Below are positions 1 through 12,700 of a stretch of DNA of 64,000 bases, one piece after another. The translations under genes and the position numbers were made by a program. A model generated the notes under the pieces. The model had not been told where the DNA came from and ran no database searches. It saw nothing but the letters and a program-made list of their open reading frames with translations. Where the stretch lies: NCBI RefSeq assembly GCF_901933205.1, contig NC_044573.1, positions 52,137,493-52,201,492 of the forward strand, given 5' to 3'. Each line of letters starts with the position of its first letter. Within the stretch, counting starts at the first letter, position 1. The DNA is from Camarhynchus parvulus. Taxonomy: Eukaryota > Chordata > Aves > Passeriformes > Thraupidae.

Positions 1-270
1 TTCATGGTCCAGTGAGTTTGTGAAACAGACTTTCTCCTTTTGTATTTCCACAATACCTAGCACAGTGGACCTTAGAATCAGGTGCAGTCTTGCATGTCTC
101 CCTTAATGCAAACAACCATTGTTTATAGCTCATTTTGATCTATATTGTGTTTTAGGTTGGATTCGGGACATTTTGCAACCTTTTCCACATTGCAGGTCTA
201 CAGCAATGAGCTAATGTGGGAAAAACATGTCAGCAAAGCATGGAGAACAGACTTTAAAAATGCCTCCTAC
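1..270 (-). other. TULP4: TULP4 intron, partial (runs off left edge)
   Basis: This stretch follows the donor site gtagga of the exon at 271-437. I see no exon, repeat family or RNA gene in it. Confidence 0.85.
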
Positions 271-437
271 CTGCACAGGTGTCTCCAGGGTGTAGATGTG
301 TTCCCCACGCACGTTGTAGAACTTGACCAGTGCGCTTTTCAGCAGGGAGCCATTGCTGAGGTCAAGCAGCTGGTTCTGCTTCTCCATGCCTGCTACTGCC
401 AGCAGGTCTCCTTGTGTGCACCACTGCACCACCACAT
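271..437 (-). CDS. TULP4: TULP4 coding exon, end of WD40-like domain in window
   Basis: This exon of 167 nt enters in phase 1 and leaves in phase 0. It encodes (D)VVVQWCTQGDLLAVAGMEK, then QNQLLDLSNGSLLKSALVKF and YNVRGEHIYTLETPVQ. W-C-T-Q-G-D-L-L-A-V is a WD-blade core, and FYNVRGEHIYTL is the start of the next blade. The acceptor is gtttcag before ATGTGG and the donor is CAG followed by gtagga. The following exon, which should continue the blade, is beyond the left edge of the window. Compared with my memory of other vertebrate orthologues, the stretch between the two blades (QNQLLDLSNGS) looks the least conserved part of the five exons. Confidence 0.95.
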
Positions 438-1026
438 CTGAAACCACAAAGACGTCTGAGTAACCACTGACTAGAAACAACAGGAACAGCACTTCCAGAT
501 GCTGCAAAGTGACTTGAACAGTTAAAACACGCTCTCAGAAGTTCCTTAAGTACTTAGAAACCTATATCCTTTCTCTGAAATAGTAGAAAATATGCTACAG
601 ATGCACTCTTGAGAATGACTCTTTATTTTGTAAACTGAAAAAAAAAAGTGTAAAAAACATTATTTTCACTCTGTTGTAAGTCTGGAATGTAATCAGTTGT
701 TCCTAAACCCCTGAAGACAAGAATTTACTAGAGATGTTGAAACTGATGTGGAAGATCCTACATACAGCTTTGGGGTAAATAAGTGGAATCAAGTTAATAG
801 GCAGGTAAATAATCTTACTAAGAGAGTAGCAAAGAGTGTTTGTCTGGAAAGGCCTATAGTGCAAAAAAGCAGAATATCTGGCGATGTTTCATGCTCTCAG
901 GGCTGTCAATGTAACTTTTAGCATAACTCAAACTAGAGTTACACCAGTATAGCATGAACCTAAAAGCACTTGGATTTGTCCATAAATACAGATGGCCTAC
1001 ATGTCATATGTTTTCTTTTGCCACCA

Positions 1027-1424
1027 TCACACAAAGATGATGAGGGCTCTGGAGAATCTCTTACAAGGAGAGACTGAGGGAACTGGGCTTGTTTGGTCTA
1101 GAGCAGCCTGAAAGTGGACCTCATTATTATCTCAAAGGTTTGTGCAGACAGAATGGTGCCAGACTCTTTTCAGGGGTGCCCAGTGACAGGACAAGGAGCA
1201 ATGGCCATAAACTAAATCACAAGAAGTTCAACCTCATGAAGAAGAACTTGTTTACACTGAGGGCAGCAGAGGAAGAAGCTGAGGAGTCTTCCTCCCTGGA
1301 GACATTCAAAACCCACCAAGACAAGACCCTGTGCAACCTGTTCTGGAGGACCCTACCTTGGCAGGGGGGTTGGCCTGGCTGATCCCTGGAGGTCCCTTCC
1401 AACCCTAATGATTCTGTGATTCTG
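1027..1424 (+). mobile_element. CR1 LINE fragment, 3' end
   Basis: This is a 398-bp piece of the 3' part of a CR1 non-LTR retrotransposon. The recognisable order runs from ACAAAGATGATGAGGGC, through a GAGACTGAGGGAACTGGG block and GAGTCTTCCTCCCTGGAGAC, to GGTCCCTTCCAACCCTAATG and the tail ATTCTGTGATTCTG. It is 5'-truncated, as is usual for CR1, and sits antisense to TULP4. It carries many substitutions and an open frame (1089-1382) that has no meaning of its own. Confidence 0.9.
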
Positions 1425-3546
1425 GCTTGTAAAAATCTACTCAGCTACTTAGCAGGGCTTTGCTGGAATCACACAGGGACTGCTCAGACTCTCATATACA
1501 TGGATATTAATATATATATCAGTTACTTCTCTTACAGGCACCTCATGACGAGGGACGCCCACAGCTTAATTTGGGGATGCTTATTTCAAACCCTTATATC
1601 CTCTAGTTCTTTGTCACACTTCTAGAGTAACTCTAAAAAAGCATTTTGCATTTCTGCTTGTGTTTCAAAGGCAGATTTGCATGTTCAAGGAATACCAAGC
1701 TAGTGTTTAAATCTTTTTACTGTTAAACCAGAGGTGAAAGGCAGCTATTTTGTGCTGACACAAAGTATAGGTAAAGACAAAACTTTTGTGCTCCAGGATG
1801 CTCAATCTGCCAAGAACCTTTTGAAGACACTTGTGGGCGAGAAGCTGTCTTCAAATGAAGAAGCAAGAGAGAAATGAGAGTTGGCAGGAAGGATCTCAAA
1901 ATTGTTTCAAGTTGTCAACTTGTCATTTTCAGGGACTTTTATGTGCAATTTAAAATGGTTTTGTATTATTTCAACTTTCTGATATTTCTCATGGGAATTA
2001 TGCTTCTGTACATATCAGAGGGAAGCCACATGTTCCTCAAGGTAATTTTTCCACAGCTAGGCATTTTTTTTCCTCTTAGTTTTCAGCCCTCTGAGTAACC
2101 CACAATGGGATTTAATTCATGTTTCTTGGACAGGAAAAAAACAGGCAGGTTAGAAGTAAACAAGGCAAGCTGATCAGCTCCACTTTTGGTAACTGGATGA
2201 CTTTGGAACTACCATAATTGAAAAACTGTCTCCTTTGGATACAGGTCTTCAGGTAAAACTTTCAGCTGATCCCCATGACAAGAGGAAGATGAGTGTCCAG
2301 CAGTTTTCTCTCTCTCTCTCAAAGTCCTAGAATTAGACTGCTGCAAAGGCAGCAAAGGGGTAGATGTGGACTGCGGCATCCCTCCAGGGCAGTGCAGCTC
2401 TACTGACAGACTTGCACTGCCAAGACGATCTTCAATGACTACTGGACCTTTACACAAAATAACTGATGAACAGGTTCTCAGCACTAGCACAGAGATAAAA
2501 ATCAAATGGAGGTTTCATTTAGGGTAATGGCCTACAAGTGAATCAGTGGGTCAGTCACCCCTACTTTCCAGCCTGCACAGGCATGTATATCAGCAAACCT
2601 TGAACACAGAGCATTGTAAATGTGCAACAGCTCTGCAGGCAGTGGTTGTGGCTAACTAGTACAATTAATAGATATAGCTCAGCAGTTCTGCAGGAAGCAG
2701 TGCACTGAGAATCATAGAGTTAAAAAGCACCAAAAAAATAAAGGATACATTTGAACAGTTCAGGACCTCCACTAGGACTCACAAAGCTACCAGGACTGTT
2801 CAAGCTGGATCAAAAGAACTTTTATTTGGGTAATCAAATTATCAAGTTTTTTCTCTGTCAATTTAACAGAAATATTATCAGTAAAATGACAACTCTGCAA
2901 AACTAGTAGAATATGTATATTCGCTATATATTAAAAATATATTGCTACTGCTTGAAATAATTTCATAGTTGCCTAGTTTAAAAATACAAGGAGTAGCCTA
3001 CAGCAGCCAATAAAGGCAAGGATATCTGCTGCAGAGATCACAGAGCAATACTTTGAGATTTTAAACACAAACACATGAACAGGACTTGCAGTGGTTTTGC
3101 ACATTCTTGCCTGTGATAAAATCCAGTAAAATTTAGAGTCACTTGAAAAAAATTATGAAGCTACAGGAAGTGTGAACATCTATGTAGAACCAGACATAAA
3201 ATACTTTCCACGGTACAGTGCTTAAAACAACAGACAGCAATATCCCAATCATCTTTCTCTGTCTCACACACAGTCCCAATCCAGTAGGATGCTACATGTT
3301 TTTTTTGTACTGATGACAAAAATGTAGTCGTAGTCCAGCTTATAACTAATAAAAATATTCCTACCCTATCTAGCACATTAATATTTTGCTACAAGAGGGT
3401 AACATACTTAAGGGATCTTTTTTGCACTAGTGAAAGTCAGTGGGGAAGGAGAAACAGGACAGACATCCTCAGCAAGATAGAGCCCTGCAACTCTAAACAG
3501 AGAATAAGATGGGGTCTGTTTCTCCTACTGTTTCCAGTTGAAAGCT

Positions 3547-3600
3547 AGACTAGATGACGACTCAAGACTGTTCAGTACCCGGATTACTCTAATATTGTAG
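3547..3600 (+). mobile_element. Possible ancient CR1 3' tail
   Basis: The segment AGCTAGACTAGATGACGACT, followed by a damaged stretch ending ATTACTCTAATATTGTAG, aligns by eye with the CR1 3' end (TGGACTAGATGACCTCC and then the ATTCT tail). It is short and heavily diverged, so it may be chance. Confidence 0.35.
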
Positions 3601-4678
3601 ACATGCTGAGCAGACCCATTGGTGATTATCACAAGAGCTTTTTTAAGTTGGCCCCAGTTCTCCACATTTTTGGTATCCTTTCAGCTGATGAAGTTTTCTG
3701 GATTGTAGGGCTGTGTCACAATGCTGCATTTTGGCACTCACACATTTCTGGGGTTGGCACAGAAGGAGAAGGAATGGAACAGAAACCTCAAAGGTGATGT
3801 TTTCACTTCCCAAGACTACTGCAAATAACGGATCACCCAAAAACTGTGGGGACGGTGTTAGGGCAACTTTTCACCAAAAACATCCCACTATTTCAGAACA
3901 GCTAAGAGTTTGCTCCAACAGCCTAATTCTCTTTTCATCTAATTTAAAACTAACTCACCTGTGGAGATGAAAAAGCTTTGGTGGAACCTATATTTAAGCA
4001 TGTGCCTATGTGCTGTATTGAATTAAAATGTCTCTGCAGGCAAAGTACAGTAAATTACACAGCGTGTGCTGGTAAAGTAAAGGACATTTTTAATAGGTAA
4101 GAACAGTAAAAATTTCAATGTGAATTAAAGATTTTACATGGAATACTGATTGTACAAACATTCGTGCACATCACTTAGCAAAATGTATAGTAATTAATCA
4201 CTGGAATATTTTCTCTCTCAGAACAACTTGCCTCTTGACAATTAATAATACTAGCAAGTTTTCAATAATTGTGAGAACCAAAGCAGCATTGCAATTTATA
4301 CCAGGTTGCAAAAAGCATGGAAGACCTTGTGAATTAGACATGCAAAGAAAGTGTTATGTAGCAGAGATATTCACACAAAGAACCATAATTATATTAATGC
4401 ATTCTGCTGGAAAACTGCAGGACAGATCAGTTACCCTACAAAACTGCCACGAAAACATGATCTCAAAAATATTGTGAAGCATTTTTTCAAATACAGAAAC
4501 TCCATCAGCCAAGAACTGCTCTTCCTCCAGCAGGTGTCACTGCTGGAAACGGCAATAACAGTGCTCAGGGCTCCTGGGTTAAGGAGCCAGAGGCACAAAA
4601 ATGTAATCTATGCACACATCATCAAAAATACAAGAAAAACAGGGCATAGGAGAGGGAGAAACAGCTTCTTATTCGTAC

Positions 4679-4813
4679 CTTTCAACCCTGAGCGGATGAT
4701 AGTGGGAGACAAGTCATCGTAATTGTTCATTAAACTGATGTCTCCTGACGTGAAGCTGACAGTCAGTAGTGGCTTGGTGTTCTGCACCGGGACTGGATAG
4801 GCAGCTGGTCCAT
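4679..4813 (-). CDS. TULP4: TULP4 coding exon, WD40-like domain
   Basis: This exon of 135 nt starts with the last two bases of a split Asp codon and ends with the first base of another. It encodes (D)GPAAYPVPVQNTKPLLTVS, then FTSGDISLMNNYDDLSPT and IIRSGLK. The acceptor is ttttgcag before ATGGACC and the donor is AAAG followed by gtacga. Entry and exit are both phase 1 and the length is a multiple of three, so skipping it would keep the frame. The sequence is a clear TULP4 match, about residues 242-286 of the human protein as I recall it. Confidence 0.95.
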
Positions 4814-7292
4814 CTGCAAAACAAGGCTCTGAGTGAATAAAGGTGAGCAACAAAAAATAACCAAATCCAGGCCAAGACACACTGCACTTCAGCCTATCAC
4901 CGTCGGGAGTTGTTCCAAGCCTCTCTACCTGCTTATTTCTGCAACATCTGTGGGCACAAGCAAAGCAGGTTTAGATAGTTAAGCTTCTCTGTTTCTGTGA
5001 AACAGAGTGCTTTTACTTTGTCAATTTTTACTGCACAATATCCACAGTGATTTATGCACATACTATTATGTTACATAGCAGTGTTTTTCAGTCTTTCTCC
5101 ATTCACAATGCCTCAAAGCGACAAAGAAAACCAGTGCCTTAGAAGACTTTCTTGGAACCCCAGTTGAAAACCAGCGTGATGAACAATATAATGACATTAA
5201 AAGCAATTTGTTCTATACCCTTTTTGCTTGGGCAGGTACCAGGGACTCGTCCTGAGGTCACACAGAGACATTTTAAGAACTTCAAAGAGAACACACTGAC
5301 CTTTCACAAATTACTGCATTCTAAATGTCTAGGCAGTAGCATGAAAAGACACCTGCCATTCGGCATAACAGGATCCAATGCACCCAAAAGGAGAGGTGAG
5401 CCCAAATGGAACACCTGGCTTTAAAAACCATTTCTGCAAAGTCTCTGGTCCTCTGAGCTTGTTTTTCCGCAATTCACTAAAATTCCTTTGCTTAAATACT
5501 TCACAACCAATCTTGGCATCTGTAGCTTTTGGTGTTTAACTCCTGTTTACAGTTTCTGAGAGGAGATACCACTGGTCCCTGATTAAGTGCCTGTCAAGGC
5601 CCAGCCAATATCTTTCCAGTCAACAAAACTGTCAGAACCAGTTAAGAGTAGTATTGTTTCCTGAACTTGTAAAAAAGCTGAGGAGAAAGAATTTTGGAGA
5701 AAGATGTCTAGTAACTGGCACCTCCATGTGTATATAATTTAATAAGAAAATCCCAACAAACTTCTAGTCCTTCCTACACATCTGTGTGAGTCAAAGGCTT
5801 GTCACCTTTGAGAGGTTTATGCTGCATCTGCTCTAAAGAAAACACATCGTGTTTGGGTAATCATTAAAATAGGCTTGTAACGAGTCCACCCACCCCCTGA
5901 CTGACTCAGAAAAAGCTAACACACACATTTGGATCATTTAAGCTCTCATCTGCAATTTCACCATCCTCCAAATGGAACCTCAGTATTTCTGAAAAACACA
6001 ACAAAAACCCAGGAAAAATCCAATTTATTGATGTTGTCTGTCTTGCTTTAGGAGCTTGCTAGGTCGAAGTTAGTTTCTTTCCTTTTAAGGTAAGAAATCT
6101 TACCCAGTACCAGAAGTAAGGCATGAAAGCCAACACAAAATCCAGTTTTAAAATATTCTAACATTTTACCAGGTGATCAGATTATCTTCTTTCAATATTT
6201 GTTAAATACATAAGCTTATTATATAGACACATATACTGGAAAAGGTAGATTTTTTTGTGTGAATCCAAATTAGAGTTAAAACTGCAAAAGTCCTCAATTC
6301 AGAGGTTCAGATCCAAGATGCAAATTCAGAATTATTTTTGAATAATTGTTATGTATTTAAAATTTTCACAGTACAATCACTGAGTGTTATAGAAAGTTAA
6401 TTCTTAATGTAGTTCAGGCTTTATACACTGAAACACAGGAACAGCTCACCTAGAGCTTATGAAGTGATCAATCACATCAGTGGGGAGTGTAATCATTACT
6501 TGAATGAGAAGGGTGGGACAGACTGTGCATGGACACCTAGGCCTCATAAGTCTTCACTACTGGTGATTTCCAAAGACTTTAAAACCAAAGTATTTCACCA
6601 AACGAGTTGTATTGAGACTTAAGGAGAGGGAAGGATTTATTCCTGACTCTCAAACTGGCAATGTGCTCTGAAGCATGTGAGTTAATAACTCCAGCCAACT
6701 CCAGTCAGCCTGCTTCTACCCCATGTCATTGCAGGAAATATCTTCATTTTGGAGCCCTCTGCAGTATTTATGGAACTCTTTATGTCAGGACTATGAAGGA
6801 TGGGACTGTAACAATGAGCATTACAGAAATCCTACAAAACAGAGATAAAACTAAATATATAGTACTTTACACCATGTCTAGTACTGCTGTCTTTTCACAT
6901 GAATCTATATAATAGTGCACTAATTTCTGTGGCTGCACTCTGTACCTCCATACACACCAACCACTGCAATACCTCATATCTGCTCATCAGTGAAACCTGA
7001 CATGTCCCTGTCTACTGTTTTTCACTCAGCCTCACTGAAATCTTATCGAGCTTTGTGATGTTATCTTATTTGTGCAAACGGAGGCAGAGCAGCACAGACA
7101 AGGTATGACCTGCAGCAAGGCTGGTGGCAGAGCTGGGAACAAACCCACTCTCCCATACCAGCTCTCTGCTCCACGAGAGCTTGAAACTGTGGCCCGCCTG
7201 CTGGTTTTGTAGGGCATGAAATTGCCCTGGCATTTGGGATGTCTTCATGAGCAGGTGCAAAGCTGAAGCAGAAGGATGTGCACAGGACCTAC
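4814..7292 (-). other. TULP4: TULP4 intron, 2479 bp
   Basis: This is a GT-AG intron between the exons at 7293-7473 and 4679-4813. No repeat family, RNA gene or second coding region is visible. Short open frames such as 5152-5424 and 6661-6912 have no recognisable domain. Confidence 0.85.
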
Positions 7293-7473
7293 CCTGTGGT
7301 GGGGAATAGTCGTCGGAGTCCGTGTCGCTCTCGCTGCTGTCCTCCACCAAGAAGCTGGGGTAGTTCCAGGACATGTTGAGGATGCCATCTGACTCATGAA
7401 GGAGCACGTGGGCCAGCATGCGCCCGTGGCAGTCCATGACAATCACCTGTCCATCAGCAGTGCCAAACAGTAC
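7293..7473 (-). CDS. TULP4: TULP4 coding exon, WD40-like domain with acidic serine tract
   Basis: This exon of 181 nt enters in phase 0 and leaves one base into a codon. It encodes VLFGTADGQVIVMDCHGRML (a WD-like blade), a segment with HVLLHESDGILNMSWNYPSF, then the acidic stretch VEDSSESDTDSDDYSPPQ. That Ser/Asp/Glu tract is typical of TULP4, is probably a surface loop and has the look of a CK2-type phosphorylation target (inference). The acceptor is attttcag before GTACTG and the donor is CAGG followed by gtaggt. The split codon G|AT joins to the next exon to make Asp of DGPAAY. A plus-strand solo-LTR-like element begins about 330 bp upstream in transcript terms. Confidence 0.96.
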
Positions 7474-7807
7474 CTGAAAATGACACAACAACTCTCAGTC
7501 CCACCAAATGTCAGCCATGGGGCCCTCCTTCCAATGCATCTTGTCATTAACCAGCTACCCTGGAAATAAATTGAAAGCAAAGCAGCCACGGATGTGAAAG
7601 GGTGCCAGAATAGGACCCTGCAATCAAAGATGAATGTGAAGAATGAAGTTAAAGCAGCAGAGTCTACAGGCAAGTTTGTAATGAATTTACTTGCTCAAAA
7701 TCTGTGAGCAAGTAGTGTTTCATGGTGGATGCATTTCATTCACTTTAATATGAGACATTACACTTCATTTGTACTTGATTATTACCAAAATTAAAGTAAG
7801 CTGGCAG

Positions 7808-8189
7808 TGTTAGCGTTCAGAAACACATAATCACAAGAATGATTATATGCAGGTGCTTTTATTGAAGAGCTCTGGGTGTCAGGGGTACAAACCCAAATCT
7901 GACTCCAACGTGGGTTCGGGATGAACATGTTTTTATATTCTATCGTCATATAACTTTCACGTTAATTAGTAAACTTATATTGTTCTATTGTATACATGGA
8001 TTTCATCCAAGCATGGACTCCTCGTGGTCCCCCTCAAACTTCTACCATAGTTTCTCATGATTCTTCTTACGATTAAACAATAATTATATTTAATTACTAA
8101 ACAATCATCACATCTAACAATTATATCATTTATCGTAACTGCATACGCAGGTGCATTTTCACATGATCTGGCAAACACAAAGCCTAACA
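7808..8189 (-). mobile_element. Solo-LTR-like element of an endogenous retrovirus
   Basis: Read on the minus strand, this 382-bp segment begins TGTTAGGCTTTG and ends CGCTAACA, so its ends form the TG...CA inverted repeat TGTTAG/CTAACA expected of an LTR. Inside, in the right order, are a TATA-like box (AATATAAAAA, near 7939-7930) and a polyadenylation signal (AATAAA, 7863-7858) followed by about 50 bp of U5-like sequence. No internal retroviral coding sequence, primer-binding site or second LTR adjoins it, which fits a solo LTR left by recombination between two LTRs. I could not find an identical target-site duplication: the flanks are ggcag and ttttc on the plus strand. The insertion is therefore old, or the ends are off by a few bases. 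It lies in the same orientation as TULP4 transcription. No viral gene is present. Confidence 0.7.
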
Positions 8190-9576
8190 TTTTCAGAGTC
8201 TATTTTTAACATTTTTCCAGCGCCCCACTAAGTCTAGCTTCTTTCTAATTCCCCAAATTTTATGATTTTAAAACCTTTTACTATCAGCAGAAAGGCTACC
8301 ACAGATTATTTAGTATTCTCGGACAATACAAAAACTCCTAAACCTGGTGGTAGAAAAGGCGTGCATTAGTGGTAATAACATGAAAAGACACAGCTGACCA
8401 AATTGAGGTCCTAGCAGAGATTTCAAATGGTTCATGAGAAATAGAAAGCTGAATAGAGAAAGACAGGTTATTCAGTTGATGGGCTAGAGAAAGTGGGAGA
8501 ATGCCTTCCAAAAAAAAAGAGGCAAAAGCAGTATGATCAGGCAGCTGGAAGTAGATTAACATAGGCCAAGGGGAAGGCAATGAGGCAACATGCTGCACAT
8601 CCAGGAAGAGATGAGAAGATGAGAAGAGCTTCCACCCACCATTTCAAACACAAAATGGATAATCCAAGTTTTTTCTTGCCCTTAAACAACTCCATAGCCA
8701 ATCACAGACTGAAGTCAGACTGACTGGAACCAGCAATTTCTTTTTTAATAAATTCTTCTTGAGGATTTAAGAAAGTTAAGATACTGAATATTTGATGAAT
8801 TTTAAGAGAAAAATCAGGAAATAAGGACTAATAAATCCTAAAGCAATAAATGGATTAGCCAAGGCTGTTGCTGCCATCACATAATTCTGTATGAGGAAAA
8901 TACACTTTACAGCAAGTTTAAAAGCCATCAACTTGAAAACCAGCCAGCATTAAAAATGAAGCTAAAAGGAAGGTCAAATCTCACACTTGCTCTTCAGTCG
9001 ACCACCTATTTCCAGTAAATTTAAGGTTCTAACAATTAAATGCCCAGGTCAGAAATTCACCTAGCCTTGGATCTTACCTTTAAGAGTGGTCAAGTGTTTG
9101 GAGAAGAGTAAAAGAACAGGATGCACTGAGCAAGCATCTCCCCCACACACTCCTGTAGCTTTCCACAAAAAACCCACAATCCCTCTTTGATAATTGATAA
9201 TTTCATTTGGCAACCTTTAGCTCTTTACACTGAAAGAAACACGAATATTTGTTCCCTACTTACATTCTTAACATTGGTCACAATTTTACAGACCTCTATT
9301 ATGTAATTCCCTGGTCATCTCTTTCCCAAGCTGAAGAATCACAGCCCACTTCAGATCTCCATGTACACTTCTTGTTCAAAGCCTGCAATCACCCTTGGTG
9401 ACCTCTGCTGTCAGAGGCCTTCTTTTCTATCTTCCTACTGAGAGGCTGTGTCAGACTTGCAGCAGGCAATGTGTGTATTGTATCACACTTATTCAACAGT
9501 AGTCTCCTAGGAAGCAATTGTCATTATTGCACTTTTGAAAGTTTCAGAAAGGAAGTGTGGTTTCCTAAGCCTTAGT

Positions 9577-9716
9577 AAAAAACCCCAAAAAACAAAACAA
9601 AACAACCAAAAAAACCCAACCAACCAACCAAAAAAAAAGCCACCAAACAAAAAAACCCAACCAACCAACCAAAACCAAAAAACCCAAACAACCAAAACCC
9701 AAAACAAAAAGAAAAA
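9577..9716 (+). repeat. A/C-rich low-complexity tract (CAAA/CCAA)n
   Basis: About 140 bp are made almost wholly of A and C on the plus strand (G/T on the transcribed strand), with CCAACCAACCAACC blocks. A unit containing AAAAAAACCCAACCAACCAA occurs twice about 40 bp apart, which suggests tandem expansion. Open frames across it on both strands are artefacts of composition. Confidence 0.9.
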
Positions 9717-12700
9717 TACTAGAGTTCTTTTTATGATCAAAATAATGAAGGTTGTAAACTAGAATGAGAATTTAACAGAATTGCCATAAAGTCATTAAAA
9801 TCTTAAGAAAAACAATGGAATTGTTTCCCATTATCAAAAATATTGAAAAAATCAGTATCTGGCTGCCTTAACTGTAATAATTACATGTTACAAATATTTT
9901 GTGTTAAATAGTTGCTGGGTTAAAACAGCAACTGAAGTTTGCTACAAGCCTCAGAATACTATTCTTAGGTGTAAAAGCAAGAATTCAACCTTTGTTCATC
10001 TCACACTATCTTCCCTTGTGACCCTTTATTCTATTCTTCTTTCACTTGTATCATCACATCTCCTTTCACACTGTTCACCATTTCCACTGTTTTCACATGC
10101 ATGATCAGTGCACAGCCACAGTCACTATTCATTTTCAAAACACAGCCACTCTCTGATCTCAACAAAACAAACTTTAACAAAGGCAAAATCCTATCACTTG
10201 TCACTGCTAGCTTCTCACACCTCTCTCAGTCTACTAGGGATTAGTTTCTAACTGGTCTACAAGAAGTTCTAGAACTGCAAATACCCAGACAGGGGAGCTG
10301 AGCCTCTGTTGTTTCTGAAAATAGCAGTACAAGAGTCTGCCTCCTAAAACCCTGCAGAAACATTTTATAATTGGGTAGGAACAAAATCTTTGGATTCATC
10401 ACTCAACAGCTCAGTCTCATCTCAATCTAAAGCTAATTCTTTTGAGTAACACTGCCCCCAAATAATTTAAAATTATGAAGTCCTCAGTAATTTCCAATTC
10501 AGAACAGCTGCATGTCAGCATCTTAATTCTTGCACTGGAACTTGAGAGAGCTCTTTAGCAACCTAGAAATATCAGAGGGCACACTTCATCTCTTCAGCCA
10601 GGCTGTAGGTTTCAAGGAGCAGCTTTAAGTTTCAGGGTTATTGTAGCAATACAACCTTTAAGATGAAAGCATTTATCAGCCTGATAGTCCTGCTGGCTGA
10701 ACTCCTGCTGAAGCTGTAAAAATGTCTAATGGTGTTATCATCCATAACATTACTCAGGTTATAAATGCCACACTCAAGCTACTTATGTCAGATGAATAAA
10801 ACTCTCTTGACCTTCAGACAAAAGGTTGAGCCACAGGATATCCCTAAAGGATCTAACAGAGAAATTAAGAAGTTACATTTTAGATACTGAAATTAATTTT
10901 ATTTTTTGTGTGTTTGCAGATCTAGGAGGTCAGACAGAATGTTGGAAAAAGGGAACAAGTTATAGTGGTTTGTTAACCCTTGAACACAAAATCTAAGTGA
11001 TAGTAAGAATAATTTTTAAAACCCAAGTACTTATTTTCAAGTGGTTCTTTGGCCCCTTGTTCTGTTCTTCTCTTGATTCATCTTTTCTCCTTTCCCACTG
11101 CTTGTTATTACAACTGATCTTACCTGTATTACCAACTGCAGAATTGCATTTGCAGAATATGGAAAATCTGATAACCCAATATCTAAAATCACCCAATAGC
11201 TTCTGAGTGTGAGTCAGTACCACAACATAAATCCAGTATGTCTTTACACAATATCACACGACCAAGCCTACACTACAGTGAAGCTGCAGCTGATTAAAAG
11301 TCACACAAAGGCAGGGCTCCTGCAGTGCCCAGATGTTGTGTGCTTCGAAGAGGAAACTGTGGTAAACAGCACTGGGAAAGCACACATGGCTTTCCAAGTG
11401 TACCAAGAGATGAAAGGGGGGTTCAGTTCTGAAACACAAGTATCTTAGTTCTCCATGAAACCCAAGCTTGGGGTGATTCCTGTCTATTATAACAAATCTG
11501 AATACCTGACAAACACCCTTCTCTGGAATGCACTGACCTCTTTAGTCTATGTGCTAACTTGAGATGAGTTTCACAACCTAGTTTTGGTAAATTAATAGGT
11601 TTTTCAACTAAAGATTTTTGAACTATCATCCATGAAACTTAGCATTCAAGATTGCAACCCCCTTAAATGCCCAAGACATCAAAGACACTTCAACTAACAG
11701 TCTGAAATACACCAATTTCTAAAAGACATATGGTAAGCAAAAGATGAGGTATTTTGCTCTGAAGTATTCCTCTTATGAAGAGATTAACATTACAACAGCC
11801 AAGAAGCTAAAAATTCAGCTCAAGAGGAACAGCTTGGACATGTTGAGTGGCTTTGCTATGTAAATTTCAATAATATTGCGCTGAACTCTGCAGTTCCTGT
11901 AGGATCTGTTGTGATGCTGCAATGCTGTGGACCAGACACAGCATCAGCAGAAAGTGGTTTGGCAGCACCAAGATTCACAAAGCTACAGTGGAGTGACCAA
12001 AGAGCTGGTACATTGAAGGTCCAGCTCGGGAAGCCCACTGTTTTGTAGAAGCATAATTTTCTAACAGCGGTGCTTTTTTGGCACATAACACATTTTGTTG
12101 CTATTTAATTTGGTTTAATGTAAGTAAATAGAACTCATCAACAGTAAGAATGCTCAAGCTTTATCATAATTGGAATACATATGAGGAGGAGAAGGCAGAA
12201 TTACTCCCAATCTTGAGTTTTAGTTGTACAAACTGAACAGTCAATAATGTTACAGAAATATATCGATAAAACAAGATGCCTCCCTTCATGACATTTAGTA
12301 CTAACACTGAAGGTTTCTAATGTTGCTGGTTAAACAAAACTCCCAGGAAATCTAATCAATACATTTTCAGAACAGGGACTGTCATTCTGCATCAGGGAAA
12401 CAACCAAACCTTTGACTGAAGCTGAAGTTAAAGCATTAGAAGCTGGATTTGCTATAACTGCTGGAAGAAATATAAAGTTGTTGGAGGCTACTTTAGGGTA
12501 GCACTTTCAAGTAAGATGTTCCAGTATTGTGATGTTGGAAAGCTAAAAAAGAACATGCATCTGTTTTACTCCTGCTGGCTCGGGATTTTTAACAGATCCC
12601 CCCTGACTTTTTACAAAGAACAAACATCTGACAACTCACAAACAGAAAACAACTCATAGACTCCATTAATTTCAACAGAAACTCCATCCTAGTACAATCT

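Larger units (their letters stand above)
438..4678 (-). other. TULP4: TULP4 intron, 4241 bp
   Basis: This intron lies between two TULP4 coding exons with GT-AG borders. It holds a plus-strand CR1 fragment (1027-1424) and a possible very old CR1 tail near 3547-3600. The remainder, including 1425-3540 and 3600-4678, is unique-looking A+T-rich DNA with no gene that I recognise. Confidence 0.85.

Noticed and set aside
2709..2815. Possible minus-strand CR1 tail beginning AGAATCATAGAG
   Set aside because: Only about a dozen bases resemble the CR1 end and the rest does not follow; too weak to annotate.
9507..9762. Open frames on both strands, Trp/Phe/Gly-rich or Lys/Asn/Gln-rich
   Set aside because: Direct products of the A/C-rich low-complexity tract.
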